64,000 nucleotides of DNA from Streptomyces sp. NBC_01445 (GCF_035918235.1 NZ_CP109486.1:372001-436000), one strand, 5' to 3'. Positions 8,451-17,095 are shown, numbered from the stretch's first letter. The notes: generated from the letters alone by a model not told the origin. Made by a program: numbers and translations.

Positions 8451-8800
8451 ATGAGCACACCGCAGACGAACTTGCGCGATCAGGCAGCCAGGAAAGTCAT
8501 GACCCATCTCATTCCCTTGCTGATGGTCGTGTATTTCACGGCCCGCATCGACAAGGCGAACATCGCCATGGCAAAGGACTCGCTGGGGGCGGACATCGGG
8601 TTGTCCGCCGCCGCCTACGGTCTGGGCACCGGCATCTTCTTCATCAGCTACATGCTTCCGGAAATCCCCAGCAACCTCGTTCTGCACAAGGTCGGACCGC
8701 GGTGGTGGATCGGACGTATCTCCGTCACCTGGGGCGTCATCACCGCTGCCGCGATGTTCGTCCACAACGAGTGGACGCCGGGCTCTATCCGAGGCTCATG
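8451..8800 (+). pseudogene. MFS transporter (anion:cation symporter type), truncated
   Basis: The start is good (GGAGG 7 bases upstream) and the first ~108 residues match the N-terminus of ACS-family MFS transporters: IPLLMVVYFTARIDKANIA, then SYMLPEIPSNLVLHKVGPRWW. After HNEWT the frame breaks; in the next frame GLYPRLMYLGG, the start of a later helix, is still readable to about 8800. A small internal deletion plus truncation has removed the rest. Confidence 0.75.
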
Positions 8801-8905
8801 TACCTCGGCGGCGATCCACTTGCGGGTGCGGTCCAGGTCTCCGAGCTGCACACGCTCCAGGAAGCGCAGCAGGTCGAGGCGTGTCGGAGCACCGGAGTCG
8901 TTCAT
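8790..8905 (-). pseudogene. N-terminal fragment of an unknown small protein
   Basis: From the ATG at 8905 the minus strand encodes MNDSGAPTRLDLLRFLERV followed by a charged helix ending near KWIAAEV, which then runs into the antisense of the truncated MFS gene. Codon usage looks genuine, but the rest is lost at the junction near 8800. It is divergent from the small gene at 8969. No family assigned. Confidence 0.35.
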
Positions 8906-8968
8906 GTGTTCGATACTATGACTGCTCGCCGAACTCGGCAGCCAGGGGGCGAACAAAACGGAGCAGCG

Positions 8969-9319
8969 ATGGACGTCAGCAGCACGCTGCGGATCTTGAA
9001 CGTGGACCCCCGTCAGCTCCCGCCCGCTCCGGACACGACCAGTGGAGCGGAGGCCTTCGCCAGGATCGGCCGCACCTCTCAGCCGTGCGTCGCCTGCGGC
9101 CGGCCCGCGACGGCCACCCGAATCGTCGACGTCCCCCAGGCCGGCTCGCGCTGGATCGACACGTGCACGCCCCACATGATCGCCACCACCAAGACGGCCG
9201 CGACGCGCGCGCCCGAGTCGCAACCGCTGGCTACCCTTCGGTACGCGGTACGGCAGGCCTGCGTCGAGGCCGCACTCCTCACCGCCCCACTCACCGAAGC
9301 GGAGTGCGCCCATGGGTGA
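8969..9319 (+). CDS. Hypothetical small protein with a zinc-knuckle pair
   Basis: A 116-residue protein with GGAG upstream of its ATG. It contains one CxxC pair (QPCVACGRPA) and a later Cys/His pair (DTCTPHM) that could complete a metal site. Its stop overlaps the next gene's start by 8 bp. Short coupled genes like this are common in actinobacterial integrative elements and prophages. I do not recognise the family. Confidence 0.5.
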   Translation: MDVSSTLRILNVDPRQLPPAPDTTSGAEAFARIGRTSQPCVACGRPATATRIVDVPQAGSRWIDTCTPHMIATTKTAATRAPESQPLATLRYAVRQACVEAALLTAPLTEAECAHG

Positions 9320-9725
9320 CCACCGCTACCGCCTCACGCTCACGACGACCGGGGGCCGCACGGTCATGGATGGCCGGTGGTCGAACCTCGCAACGGCGGA
9401 GCGCAAGTTCCGATCGTGGATCGGCAGCTACAGCGCCGTGCCGAACGCCCGCATCGCACTGGCTGAGCAGGCCGCGGACACTACATGGACCGAGTTGAAG
9501 GGAAGGCGGCCGAAGAGATACTCGGGGACGTGGGTGTCGGTCTTCCAGACGAGCTCAGCGGCAGCGAACTTGACCGGCTGGCCGTGCCACTCGCGGTTGG
9601 CGTACTCGTGCAGGCTCCCCGGGTCGGACGTGGCGCGGTCGCCCCACACCGTGCTTGTGGAAGATCTGGCGTGCGATGTGGTCAGAGGAAGAACTGCACG
9701 GGGGTCACGATTGCGGCAAGGGTGA
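9312..9725 (+). CDS. Hypothetical protein, probably truncated
   Basis: The first ~62 residues (MGDHRYRLTLTTTGGRT, RWSNLATAERKFRSWIGSYS) look like a real small alpha/beta protein translationally coupled to the gene before it. From about base 9500 the frame runs antisense through the cydA relic and is probably not native sequence. The original end was lost at the same junction that cut cydA. Confidence 0.4.
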   Translation: MGDHRYRLTLTTTGGRTVMDGRWSNLATAERKFRSWIGSYSAVPNARIALAEQAADTTWTELKGRRPKRYSGTWVSVFQTSSAAANLTGWPCHSRLAYSCRLPGSDVARSPHTVLVEDLACDVVRGRTARGSRLRQG

Positions 9726-10420
9726 ACGGCACGGTGAAGCCGAGACGGTGATAGCGGTCGCGGCGCCCGCGCAGCCAGCCCACCGCGTAGACGCCGGCGA
9801 CCACGTACCCCGCGGTAAGGAACATGGCGATGACGAAGTGCCAGTACTCCGGCCCGAAGATGGGGGTGAAGACGGCCCGCCGGACATCCACGTTGACCGG
9901 GTTGCCGTCCTTGTCGAGGGAGAAGCCCTGCGGGGTGTTCATCCACGAGTTCGCGGCGATGATCCCGAAGGCTCCCAGCAGGGCGGCCAGCGGCAGCGGG
10001 GCGGCAAGCCAGAAATGAGTCCACGGCTTGAGCCGGCGCCACCCCTAGAGGTAGATCGCGATCAGGATGGCTTCCAGGAAGAACGCCCAGCTCTCGACAC
10101 CGAACCCGAGTCCCGAAGACGTCTCCCCACCGTCCCATCATGCCGGGCCACAGCAGCCCGAACTCGAAGGACAGGACCGTTCCGGTGACGATGCCGACTG
10201 CGAACTGCACGGCCATCACCGCCGACCACCGCCGAGCCAGCAGCAGCGCGGTCTCATCTTTGCGGCGCAGCCCGCGGTAGTGCATCACCAGGGTGATGAA
10301 CGGCAGTGCCACCCCGAACGGCACCAGCATGATGTGCGACGCCAAAGTGAAAGCCATCAGCTCTCGGGCGGGCAGAAGTTGCGGCGGGGTACTGCCGAGA
10401 AGCTGCGTGGCGATCTCCAC
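9498..10420 (-). pseudogene. cydA: Cytochrome bd-type ubiquinol oxidase subunit I (cydA), broken
   Basis: The GTG at 10420 begins a CydA-like N-terminus whose helices and conserved GLLWPGMMGRWGDVF stretch are clear. An extra G near 10120 shifts the frame, and the next frame carries an in-frame TAG at 10045-10047 where a tyrosine is expected. It then continues well (MNTPQGFSLDKDGNPV and HFVIAMFLTAGYVV) until bases are missing near 9680. The conserved QPVKFAAAELVWKTDTHVPE is in a third frame. The gene is cut near 9500. The GTG lies 7 bp after the SDR stop, so the two were probably once coupled. Confidence 0.85.
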
Positions 10421-10426
10421 CGCGAG

Positions 10427-11263
10427 TCAGCCTCCCGTCGCGAAGCCGGGGAAGAGCGTCATCCCGCCGTCTACGTAGATCGTCGAGCCGACCACATAGT
10501 CCAGGAGGTCGGAGGCGAGCACCGTCACCGCCTGCGCAATGTCGTCGGGGTCACCGACCCGGCGATACGGGATCAGTTTGAGGAGATCGGCCTCGGCCTC
10601 AGGGGTCTCCCAGGCGCTCTTGTTGATCGAAGTACGGATGGCGCCGGGGGCAACAGCGTTGACTCGGATGCCCTGGGGAGCGAGCTCCTGCGCCAGCGTC
10701 TGCATCATCATCAGGATGCCGCCCTTGGAGGCGGCGTAGTTGGCGTGGCCCGACCAGGGAATGATCTGGTGGACGGAGCTCATACAGACGATCTTCCCGG
10801 CCGCCCGGGACACCTCAGGCACCACGCCCCGGCGCACGAACTCCTTGGCGGCCTCGCGGGCGCACAGGAACTGGCCGGTCAGGTTGACCTCCAGCACCTT
10901 CTTCCACTGGCCCAGCGTCATCTCCAGGCTGGCGGCATCCCGCTGTAGGCCGGCATTGGCGACCAGGATGTCGATCGTGCCGAACTCCTGCACCATCCGC
11001 GCGACCATGGCGACGACTTGGCCCTCGTCCGAGACGTCCGCCTCGTGCGCGTACGACCGCACACCGAACGACTTGATCTCCTCCACGACCTCGTCCGCCG
11101 CCTCACGGCCGAACACGTAGTTCACGACGACGTCCGCGCCGGCCCGGCCCAGACCGATCGCGGTGGCTTTGCCAATGCCCGAGTTCGCGCCGGTCACCAG
11201 GGCCTTCTGCCCGCGCAGCAAAGGTGGCAGGGCGGGCCGCCGCTCATCCGTAGCCGAAGCCAT
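10427..11263 (-). CDS. Short-chain dehydrogenase, glucose 1-dehydrogenase-like
   Basis: A 278-residue classical SDR. The cofactor motif TGANSGIG is at residues 24-31, NAG after the fourth strand, the catalytic serine in CMSSVHQ, and the YAASK tyrosine-lysine pair. The C-terminus has IYVDGGMTLFP. It best resembles glucose/gluconate-type SDRs, oxidising a sugar with NAD(P)+. A gluconokinase gene is divergent upstream, which fits a glucose-to-gluconate-to-6-phosphogluconate route, though the substrate is inferred. A broken cydA follows 7 bp downstream. The 261 bp up to the gluconokinase gene carries no other gene. Confidence 0.85.
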   Translation of the reverse strand: MASATDERRPALPPLLRGQKALVTGANSGIGKATAIGLGRAGADVVVNYVFGREAADEVVEEIKSFGVRSYAHEADVSDEGQVVAMVARMVQEFGTIDILVANAGLQRDAASLEMTLGQWKKVLEVNLTGQFLCAREAAKEFVRRGVVPEVSRAAGKIVCMSSVHQIIPWSGHANYAASKGGILMMMQTLAQELAPQGIRVNAVAPGAIRTSINKSAWETPEAEADLLKLIPYRRVGDPDDIAQAVTVLASDLLDYVVGSTIYVDGGMTLFPGFATGG

Positions 11264-11524
11264 GGTCTCTCCCTCATCGAATGCCGTTCGCTACCGCGGC
11301 ACCCTTCATGCATCCGTCGGGCCCCCATGCCAGGCTCGCTGTGCGCTCATCCATCGGGCGCAACGCAGTCCCCCGTGCGGGGCAGTACGCCGTGTGTCGG
11401 ACCGTCAGACGTGCCGCGTCCGGGTACACAGCGGCTGCTGCGCGGCGATGTGTGTAACCGGCCAGGCGCCGCTACGGGAACCTGGGCTGGTAAGCGGCTT
11501 CGGAGACCAACCGTGAGGAGCAGC

Positions 11525-12064
11525 ATGGTGGGATCGGCCACGACACCGACCGTCATCGTCGTGACGGGCGTGTCCGGCTCGGGCAAGACGACGCTGGGCC
11601 GACTGCTCGCCGACCGCCGCAGTGTGCCGTTCGTGGAGGGCGATGACCTCCACCCACCGTCGAACATCGCGAAGATGTCGGCCTGCGAGCCGCTGGATGA
11701 CCAAGACCGCGCTCCATGGCTCCGTGCCATCGCCGTCCGGGCCCGGATGGCGACTCAGAACGGTCAGGGCATGGTCATCTCGTGCTCGGCCCTCAAATAC
11801 CGGTACCGCCGCCTCATCCGCGCGGTCGACGACGGCGTGTGGTTCCTGTACCTGACCCTGGAACCCGACGTCGCCCGGGAGCGGATCACCCAGCGGACCG
11901 GGCACTTCATGCCGGCCGCTCTCCTCGAATCCCAGTACGCGGACCTGGAACCGCTGCGGGACGACGAGCCAGGGATGGCCATCGATGCCACCCCCGGCAC
12001 CGGGGAGATCATCGACGCTGCCGAAGCCGCTCTCACGGACTTCGAAACCCGCGGGCCCCACTGA
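11525..12064 (+). CDS. Gluconokinase
   Basis: A 179-residue P-loop kinase phosphorylating D-gluconate to 6-phosphogluconate. The Walker A motif is GVSGSGKT at residues 15-22, followed by the family pattern FVEGDDLHPPSNIAKM and the SCSALKYRYRRLIR block. The lid carries RITQRTGHFMPAALLESQ. Length matches the GntK family. The ATG at 11525 has a GAGGAG site 4-5 bases upstream. It is divergent from the SDR gene. Confidence 0.9.
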   Translation: MVGSATTPTVIVVTGVSGSGKTTLGRLLADRRSVPFVEGDDLHPPSNIAKMSACEPLDDQDRAPWLRAIAVRARMATQNGQGMVISCSALKYRYRRLIRAVDDGVWFLYLTLEPDVARERITQRTGHFMPAALLESQYADLEPLRDDEPGMAIDATPGTGEIIDAAEAALTDFETRGPH

Positions 12065-12101
12065 CTGGTGTGGGCCGCCGGGGACGAGGAACGTCAGCCA
12101 C

Positions 12102-12382
12102 CTACTTGCCGGAGTCCTCACGTGGCGGGGCATCGGGAGGCACGATCTGGACCGGCCGTCCCCTGATGCCCTGAGAGTCCGCCGCCCGCGCACCGGCACG
12201 GCGGAGCGGGTCGGTGAACGACCTGTCGACCGCTTCGTCGACTAGGCTGAGCTCGGCGCGCAGAGCAGGCCCGCACTCCGTGGGCAGGGCTGCGAGAAGT
12301 CCCTCGAGCAGGACCCGAAGGCGGCGGCAGACCTTAACGGAGGTCGCGCCGTAATCCCGGATCTCCGTGACGGCGAACTCTA
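12102..12382 (-). pseudogene. DUF2254-type membrane protein, C-terminal fragment
   Basis: The minus-strand frame encodes VEFAVTEIRDYGATSVKVC, a leucine-rich helix and a conserved LSLVDEAVDRSF-type segment, resembling the cytoplasmic C-terminus of DUF2254 membrane proteins. The membrane domain is missing. At about 12380 it abuts the N-terminus of an unrelated antiporter, so this is a deletion junction. Confidence 0.5.
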
Positions 12383-12472
12383 CGTGACATGCAGCTTGTT
12401 GGCCAGGATCTGCGATCCCGTCGCGAGGGCTACGGTCAGGGCGATACCCAGGAGGATGTCCTCGCCGGTCAT
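12380..12472 (-). pseudogene. Cation:proton antiporter, N-terminal fragment
   Basis: Thirty codons from the ATG at 12472 (MTGEDILLGIALTVALATGS, then QILANKLHVT and TAG) match the first transmembrane helix of actinobacterial CPA-type sodium/proton antiporters. The gene stops exactly where the DUF2254 fragment begins, so the remainder was deleted. Confidence 0.5.
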
Positions 12473-12597
12473 AGCGGTCGTCCTCCCCATTGGCACATGG
12501 AGCCGGTGGGATTCGACCGCGCCCGCACGCACCGCGCCCCCTATGACCGCCGGACACAGCTCCTATCACCCGATTGGCTCTGCGAGCCGGTCGCACT

Positions 12598-12730
12598 TCA
12601 CCGCGGGACGATCGTCACGGTGTTCTCCAAGCGCTCCCCGGCCAGATAGCGCAGCACCTGATCGCGGATCAGGCGCAAACGTTGTTGCTCAACGCCAGCC
12701 CCCTGAAGGTGCTGCCTCGGGCCGTCATAT
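12598..12730 (-). pseudogene. Possible 2-hydroxyacid dehydrogenase C-terminal fragment
   Basis: About 40 residues ending LIRDQVLRYLAGERLENTV and a short tail resemble the last helix of D-isomer-specific 2-hydroxyacid dehydrogenases. No start or catalytic part is present. The identification is weak because only the tail remains. Confidence 0.3.
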
Positions 12731-12743
12731 CGACCGCGGAGGG

Positions 12744-13459
12744 CTAGGGTTGCCCTACCCCGGCCGGGGCGAAGAGCGCCGCGCCGACAATGCCCGCATC
12801 GTTGAACAGCTGAGCCGGCACGATCTCGGTCCTGAGCTCGATGTGCGGCAGGAACTTGTCGGCCTTCTTGCTGACGCCGCCGCCGATGATGATCAGGTCG
12901 GGCCACAGCAGCCGTTGGACAACCTCGAGATACCTCTCCAGACGGTGCGCCCACTTCTTCCAGGACAGGTCGTCGTGCTCGCACACCGACTCCGCGGCCC
13001 AGTCCTCGGCATCCCCGTGGTGCAGCGGCGGGTGCCCCAGCTCGCTGTTGGGCACCAGGAACCCGTCGGCCCCTTCCCGGCGCCGAAGCGCATCTCGGCG
13101 ATCCCGGCCGCGTCGGCGTCGTTCACCACCCTCACATCGCGGCCGGTCACTCGTGCGAAGAGCTGGGCCGCGTCCGTCTCCATCCAGGCCGGGTCGATAT
13201 TGGACGTCGTCTGGACTCTGCCGCCCCGGATGACGGCCGGGAGCGTCAACCCGACCGGTCCTGGGACACCGATCTGGGAGAGCACCGTCACGACCACGTC
13301 CGCGACTGCCCCCGGGGTCGCCGGATGCGGGGTCGGGATCCGAACCCGCTCACCGACGAGGCTGCCGAGCTCGAGGTCGACCGCCGCTCCCTTGATACCG
13401 GTGCCGCCGATGTCGACTCCCAGCACGTGGGCCGCCGCATCGTGAATTTCCTGCGCCAC
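12744..13459 (-). pseudogene. ppgK: Polyphosphate glucokinase (ROK family), internally deleted
   Basis: The N-terminal part is well kept: [19 protein letters not shown] (phosphate-binding), then [18 protein letters not shown] and [18 protein letters not shown] with the catalytic aspartate. Directly after FGAGKG the reading frame changes and the sequence resumes with [11 protein letters not shown] through [18 protein letters not shown] to the normal C-terminus. The missing segment should carry the LTLGTGIGSA phosphate-binding motif, so the enzyme cannot work. It would have phosphorylated glucose from polyphosphate or ATP. Confidence 0.88.
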
Positions 13460-13816
13460 TGCCCGCTCCCCTCAGGGGCTGGCCCAAAATGTGTTGTGTG
13501 AATCTTGGACGCTAGGCCCTCACGAGCTTCGTCACGTAATTCCCAATTTTCACACATACCCCCAACATTCTCTACGTCACCTTTATCAGGTTATATCGAA
13601 GATTAGGGGGTATATCCAATACTTGCGTACCCACAAGGGCATTAGCGTTCCCCTCCGTTCGAGAGGAACGCGACTGCGACTCACGCCAGCCGCGACGGCA
13701 CCCTCCAGCAACTTTCGGAAATCAAGCCGACCGGGAACCCGTCCCGCAGGTCCCCCGCATTCATGAGCCGTCGCCCCCGGGTCCCCGGGGCCGCGACCAG
13801 AGCTTACGGAGGCGTG
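13460..13816. other. AT-rich divergent intergenic region
   Basis: This 357-bp stretch between the ppgK relic and the HAD gene is notably A/T-rich around 13540-13620. It contains TATATCGAAGATTAGG and GGTATATCC, plausible promoter elements for either side. An imperfect inverted repeat GTTCCCCTC/GAGAGGAAC lies near 13650-13672. No gene is seen. Confidence 0.4.
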
Positions 13817-14620
13817 ATGCCAACCCAACCGATCCGCCTGCTTCTTGCCGATGTCGACGGCACATTGGTCACGAGCGACAAGGTCCTCACCGACCGCGCC
13901 GTCCATGCGGTCCACAAGCTCCACGACGCCGGCGTCCTCTTCGCGGTGACCAGCGGGAGACCACCCCGCGGCATGGCCATGATCGTCGAGCCCTTGGCGC
14001 TGGTCACTGAACTCGCCGCCTTCAACGGTGGTCTCATCGTCAACCCGGACATGACCGTTGTCGAACAGCACGTCATTCCCGTGGAGGTAGTGGCCCCGAT
14101 TGTCGCGCTGATGGAGTCGTTCGGCCTCAGCGTCTGGATCTACCGGGGCGCCGACTGGTACGTCCGCGACGTGAAGGGGCCCCATGTGGATCGCGAGCGC
14201 TGGACGGTGCAGTTCGCGCCCACGCTCGTTCCCGACTTCGACGGGCTTGATCAGGGCGCCGCCAAGGTCGTCGGGGTCTCCGACGACCACCAGGTCGTAG
14301 AGGCGGCCGCGGTCGCAGCTCGCGCGCAGTTCGGCGAGCATGTCTCGGCCGCACGCTCGCAGCCCTACTACCTCGATGTGACCCATCCGCAGGCCAACAA
14401 GGGCGGTGTCGTCAGGTACTGGTCCGCCAAGCTCCGGATTCCCCCCGAACAGATCTCCACGATCGGCGACATGCCCAATGACGTGCTGATGTTCGCCCAC
14501 TCGGGACTGTCCATCGCAATGGGCAACGCCAGCCACGAGGTCCAGCGCGCGGCCAGGCGGGTTACGACGAGCAACGAGGAGGAGGGTTTCGCGCACGCGG
14601 TCGAGCGGTTCATCCTATGA
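13817..14620 (+). CDS. HAD-superfamily sugar phosphatase (Cof type)
   Basis: About 267 residues. The catalytic motif is LLLADVDGTLVTSD, where the first aspartate would be phosphorylated. TSGRPPRGM follows, and the C-terminus has the lysine in HPQANKGGVV and the metal-binding IGDMPNDVLMF. This arrangement is typical of Cof/Cap-type IIB HAD phosphatases acting on sugar phosphates or cofactors. The ATG at 13817 is chosen for the GGAGG at 13808-13812. An rpiA relic lies 71 bp downstream, suggesting a former pentose or sugar-phosphate operon. Confidence 0.88.
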   Translation: MPTQPIRLLLADVDGTLVTSDKVLTDRAVHAVHKLHDAGVLFAVTSGRPPRGMAMIVEPLALVTELAAFNGGLIVNPDMTVVEQHVIPVEVVAPIVALMESFGLSVWIYRGADWYVRDVKGPHVDRERWTVQFAPTLVPDFDGLDQGAAKVVGVSDDHQVVEAAAVAARAQFGEHVSAARSQPYYLDVTHPQANKGGVVRYWSAKLRIPPEQISTIGDMPNDVLMFAHSGLSIAMGNASHEVQRAARRVTTSNEEEGFAHAVERFIL

Positions 14621-14691
14621 CCCCGTCACTGCATGCCAGGGTCTGGCTGCCCTGAGCCTGAGACCCGGCCTGGTGCAGGAGGAGGACATCC

Positions 14692-14937
14692 ATGAGCGTC
14701 GAGCATGAGAAGCGGCTTGCCGCCGAGACCGCGGCCGAGCTCATAGAGGACGGCATGACCGTCGGCCTCGGCACCGGCACCGGCACCGGCACCGGCACCG
14801 GCTCCAACGTCACCTACCTCCTGCCTGCGTTGGCCCGCCGCGGGCTGTCACTGCGGGTGTGTCCGCGGCGACGCCGCGGACAGTGGAGGCGGCCCTGATG
14901 CTCGATCTGCGGGTAGGGCATGCGTCAGCGCCCGGTT
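14692..14937 (+). pseudogene. rpiA: Ribose-5-phosphate isomerase A, broken N-terminal part
   Basis: The start (GGAGG upstream) and the first residues AAETAAELIEDGMTVGLGTG match RpiA, where GLGTGST binds the substrate phosphate. Here that motif is expanded to a run of GT dipeptides by a hexanucleotide repeat. After LARRGLSLR the frame shifts; in the next frame SAATPRTVEAALMLDLRVG continues the fold and then stops. The remaining two thirds of the enzyme is absent. Confidence 0.75.
14770..14799. repeat. Five tandem GGCACC hexanucleotides
   Basis: Five perfect GGCACC units followed by a GGCTCC variant, inside the phosphate-binding loop codons of the rpiA relic. In intact RpiA only one GTG-like unit is expected, so the run looks like replication slippage. 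Confidence 0.85.
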
Positions 14938-15254
14938 GACGACGGCGAGGCCCCGTGCCGACGTCCTCACGGGGCACGGCGGGCCATGGGATCATACGGG
15001 CGGCCCGGCACTTGGCGGCCTGCCGCAACTACTGCTCCCCCGCGGGCCGGGCATCCCGGTCCGCGTGGCTGTTGTGAGCCTTATCTGTGACCGGCCAGGA
15101 CCGAGGTGGTGTCGGCGGCGTGGGTGTACCCGGCGCGTTCGAAGTTCTTTCGATCCCGGTGTACGCCAGTACGTGCCCGCCGGTGACCCGCCAAAATTGA
15201 CCACGACCGAGACGCCCGACACCCTGTCCCGGATTCTCGACTACCCCGGTCGAC

Positions 15255-15689
15255 CGCGCGCGACCAGGCAGCAAGCATCACGTCCTCACCGACGGCCAGG
15301 GCATCCCACTCGCGGTGTCGCTGACCGGCGGAAACCGCAACGACGTCACTCAACTGCTGCCCCTGCTCGACAAGATCCCACCCGTCGCTGGTGTTGTCGG
15401 CCGACCGCGACGGCGACCAGACATGCTCTTCGCCGACCGCGGCTACGACCACGACAAGTACCGGCGGCTCCTCTGGCAGCGCGGTATCCGCCCAGTGATC
15501 GCCGAGCGTGGCCACCCGCACGGCACCGGCCTGGGCGTCTTCCGCTGGGTCGTCGAACGCACCATCTCCTGGCTGCACGGCTTCCGCCGCCTACGCATCC
15601 GCTGGGAACGCCGCGACGACATCCACGAGGCCTTCCTCGGACTTGCCACCTGCCTCATCACCCACCGCCACGTCCAACGCCTTTGTTAG
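15255..15689 (+). pseudogene. IS5-family transposase, C-terminal half
   Basis: The frame from about 15255 encodes RPGSKHHVLTDGQGIPLAVS, then GGNRNDVTQLLPLLD, the DRGYDHDKYRRLL block and the terminal RWVVERTISWLHGFRRLR with the catalytic glutamate of IS5-type DDE transposases. The first half is missing and no start is present. Bases 14938-15254 contain no gene I can recognise; they may be scrambled IS or flanking sequence. Confidence 0.8.
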
Positions 15690-15743
15690 GACCTCTTAGT
15701 GTCTCGCTCACCCGAGTGGCCCTCTCATTTATCACCTGCAGAG

Positions 15744-16295
15744 TTACAGACAGGGCCAGAAATTCTGGGGCGACGCGGGCATGGACGCCATGTAGTCCGC
15801 CTCCACCATCAAGATCATCGGGTCCGAAATCGATGACCCCGACTTCGCGGACAAGCTGTCCCGGCTGATCGGCGACCACGACGTCGAGGCGACGTCCACC
15901 TCGACCTCGGAGTCCGGCAAGTCCACATCCGTGTCCATGCGACAGGAACGCATCCTCGCCGCGGACGCCATCGGTGAACCCGACTCGGCGGCGCGGCGGT
16001 ATTCGGCGTTGATGCGCTGGGCCTCTTCGAGTTGGTCCTCGAGGACGATGATGCGGCAGGCGGCCTCGATGGGGGTGCCCTGATCGACGAGTTCCCGGGC
16101 GCGCGCGGCGATGCGCAGCTGGTAGCGAGAGTAGCGGCGGTGGCCGCCCTCGGAGCGCAGCGGGGTGATGAGACGGGCTTCACCGATGGCACGGAGGAAG
16201 CCCTGGGTGGTGCCGAGCATTTCGGCGGCCCGGCCCATCGTGTAGGCGGGGTAGTCCTCGTCCTCGAGACGGTCGAACGAGTCGTCTGCTGTCAT
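15744..16295 (-). CDS. MerR-type regulator, copy A, with a replaced C-terminus
   Basis: Residues 1-101 match copy B at 26615-26953 almost perfectly. They comprise an acidic N-terminus, [20 protein letters not shown] (helix-turn-helix), the wing [16 protein letters not shown], and a helix [17 protein letters not shown]. After this the protein reads antisense through a conjugation-gene fragment for about 80 residues (VDLPDSEVEVDVASTSW), so the tail is not native. The ATG at 16295 follows a GGAGAGGTG site. A ~0.8-kb non-coding leader with a strong hairpin lies upstream. DNA binding may survive; the effect of the new tail is unknown. Confidence 0.75.
   Translation of the reverse strand: MTADDSFDRLEDEDYPAYTMGRAAEMLGTTQGFLRAIGEARLITPLRSEGGHRRYSRYQLRIAARARELVDQGTPIEAACRIIVLEDQLEEAQRINAEYRRAAESGSPMASAARMRSCRMDTDVDLPDSEVEVDVASTSWSPISRDSLSAKSGSSISDPMILMVEADYMASMPASPQNFWPCL
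15745..15981 (+). pseudogene. Conjugative coupling-protein (TraD/TraG-like) fragment
   Basis: On the plus strand, opposite the MerR copy A tail, one frame reads YRQGQKFWGDAGMDAM, then TAG at 15793-15795, then SASTIKIIGSEIDDPDFADK, LSRLIGDHD and SVSMRQERIL. This resembles the part of actinobacterial type IV coupling ATPases after the Walker B region. The TAG stands where a tryptophan is expected. It has no start or end of its own and is evidently debris of a conjugative element. Confidence 0.55.
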
Positions 16296-17095
16296 TTGCA
16301 CCTCTCCGTGGAACACGCTTGAGGGGCCCTGGTGCCAAATGGCACCAGGGCCCCGAAGGAACATTCACACCATCTGCCGGCCCCGGAACTGCGCCGGCCT
16401 TCTGTGTCCGCTGACCCGACCTGGGAGTCGTCGGGGACACGGGGATCGCGGTTGCTTGACCGGAGACCACCTCACTATCGATGTCCTGCGGTACCCGGGC
16501 TCAACACTCCACCCGGGCGATCCTGATGGCGCTCGTTCCTCCGTTCTTCCCTCGGTGATCAACCACTCACTAAACAGGGGGACTTGATACTGCTGGTACT
16601 GCGCTACTGCGTACTGCTGGTGTTGCGAACTGCTCAGTGACCTGTGACAGCGCCACCTTTTCGGCAGCCAGCCCCGTCGCCCATCCTGCGTCTGCTCTGG
16701 CTTAGAACCCCACTGCCGAACCTCCCGGTGCGCGCGCCCGCAGCCGACGCCTTCACCGAGGTACTGCTCACAATTTCACTGCTGGGTACTGCGAACTGCA
16801 CTGACGGGTACCGTCACTTGACCGCGGTCCCGCCGACGGCGGCCCCTGATCACTGCGAGCCACCCGGTCCGGTCGTCAGCCCCGTCGCCGTCCTGCAACC
16901 GCTCTGGCTTCGGAACTCCACCACCGCACCGTCCTACGCACTGCAACTTCTGCACCACTGCCTGGCAGTTCGTCTCTGCCGGGCCCTGCCGACTTCTGGC
17001 TACGAGAGAAACCATAACCACACCGCCACTCAATGTCTACTCCGGCCAACATAGATTTCCGCGTGTTCGACGGTGAGGTAATCAGCCTCGAACAG
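16296..17095 (-). repeat. Long non-coding leader of MerR copy A (duplicated at 26954-27708)
   Basis: This 800-bp stretch upstream of the MerR gene is repeated, with substitutions and short indels, before copy B. A perfect 14-bp inverted repeat with a 4-base loop lies at 16323-16354 (arms GGGGCCCTGGTGCC), just upstream of the start codon. A block around 16460-16530 (TTGACCGGAGACCACCTCAC and downstream bases) is identical in both copies. An imperfect ~55-bp direct repeat occurs inside the leader (16671-16730 and 16873-16930). Reading frames are not kept between copies, so it is not coding. It may be a long structured 5' untranslated region; no known RNA family is recognised. Confidence 0.6.

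Noticed and set aside
14992..15274. Minus-strand frame before the IS5 fragment
   Set aside because: No start site, no recognisable motif and overlap with IS-derived sequence.
16644..17054. Reading frame in the MerR copy A leader
   Set aside because: The equivalent frame in copy B is broken by short indels, so it is not conserved coding sequence.
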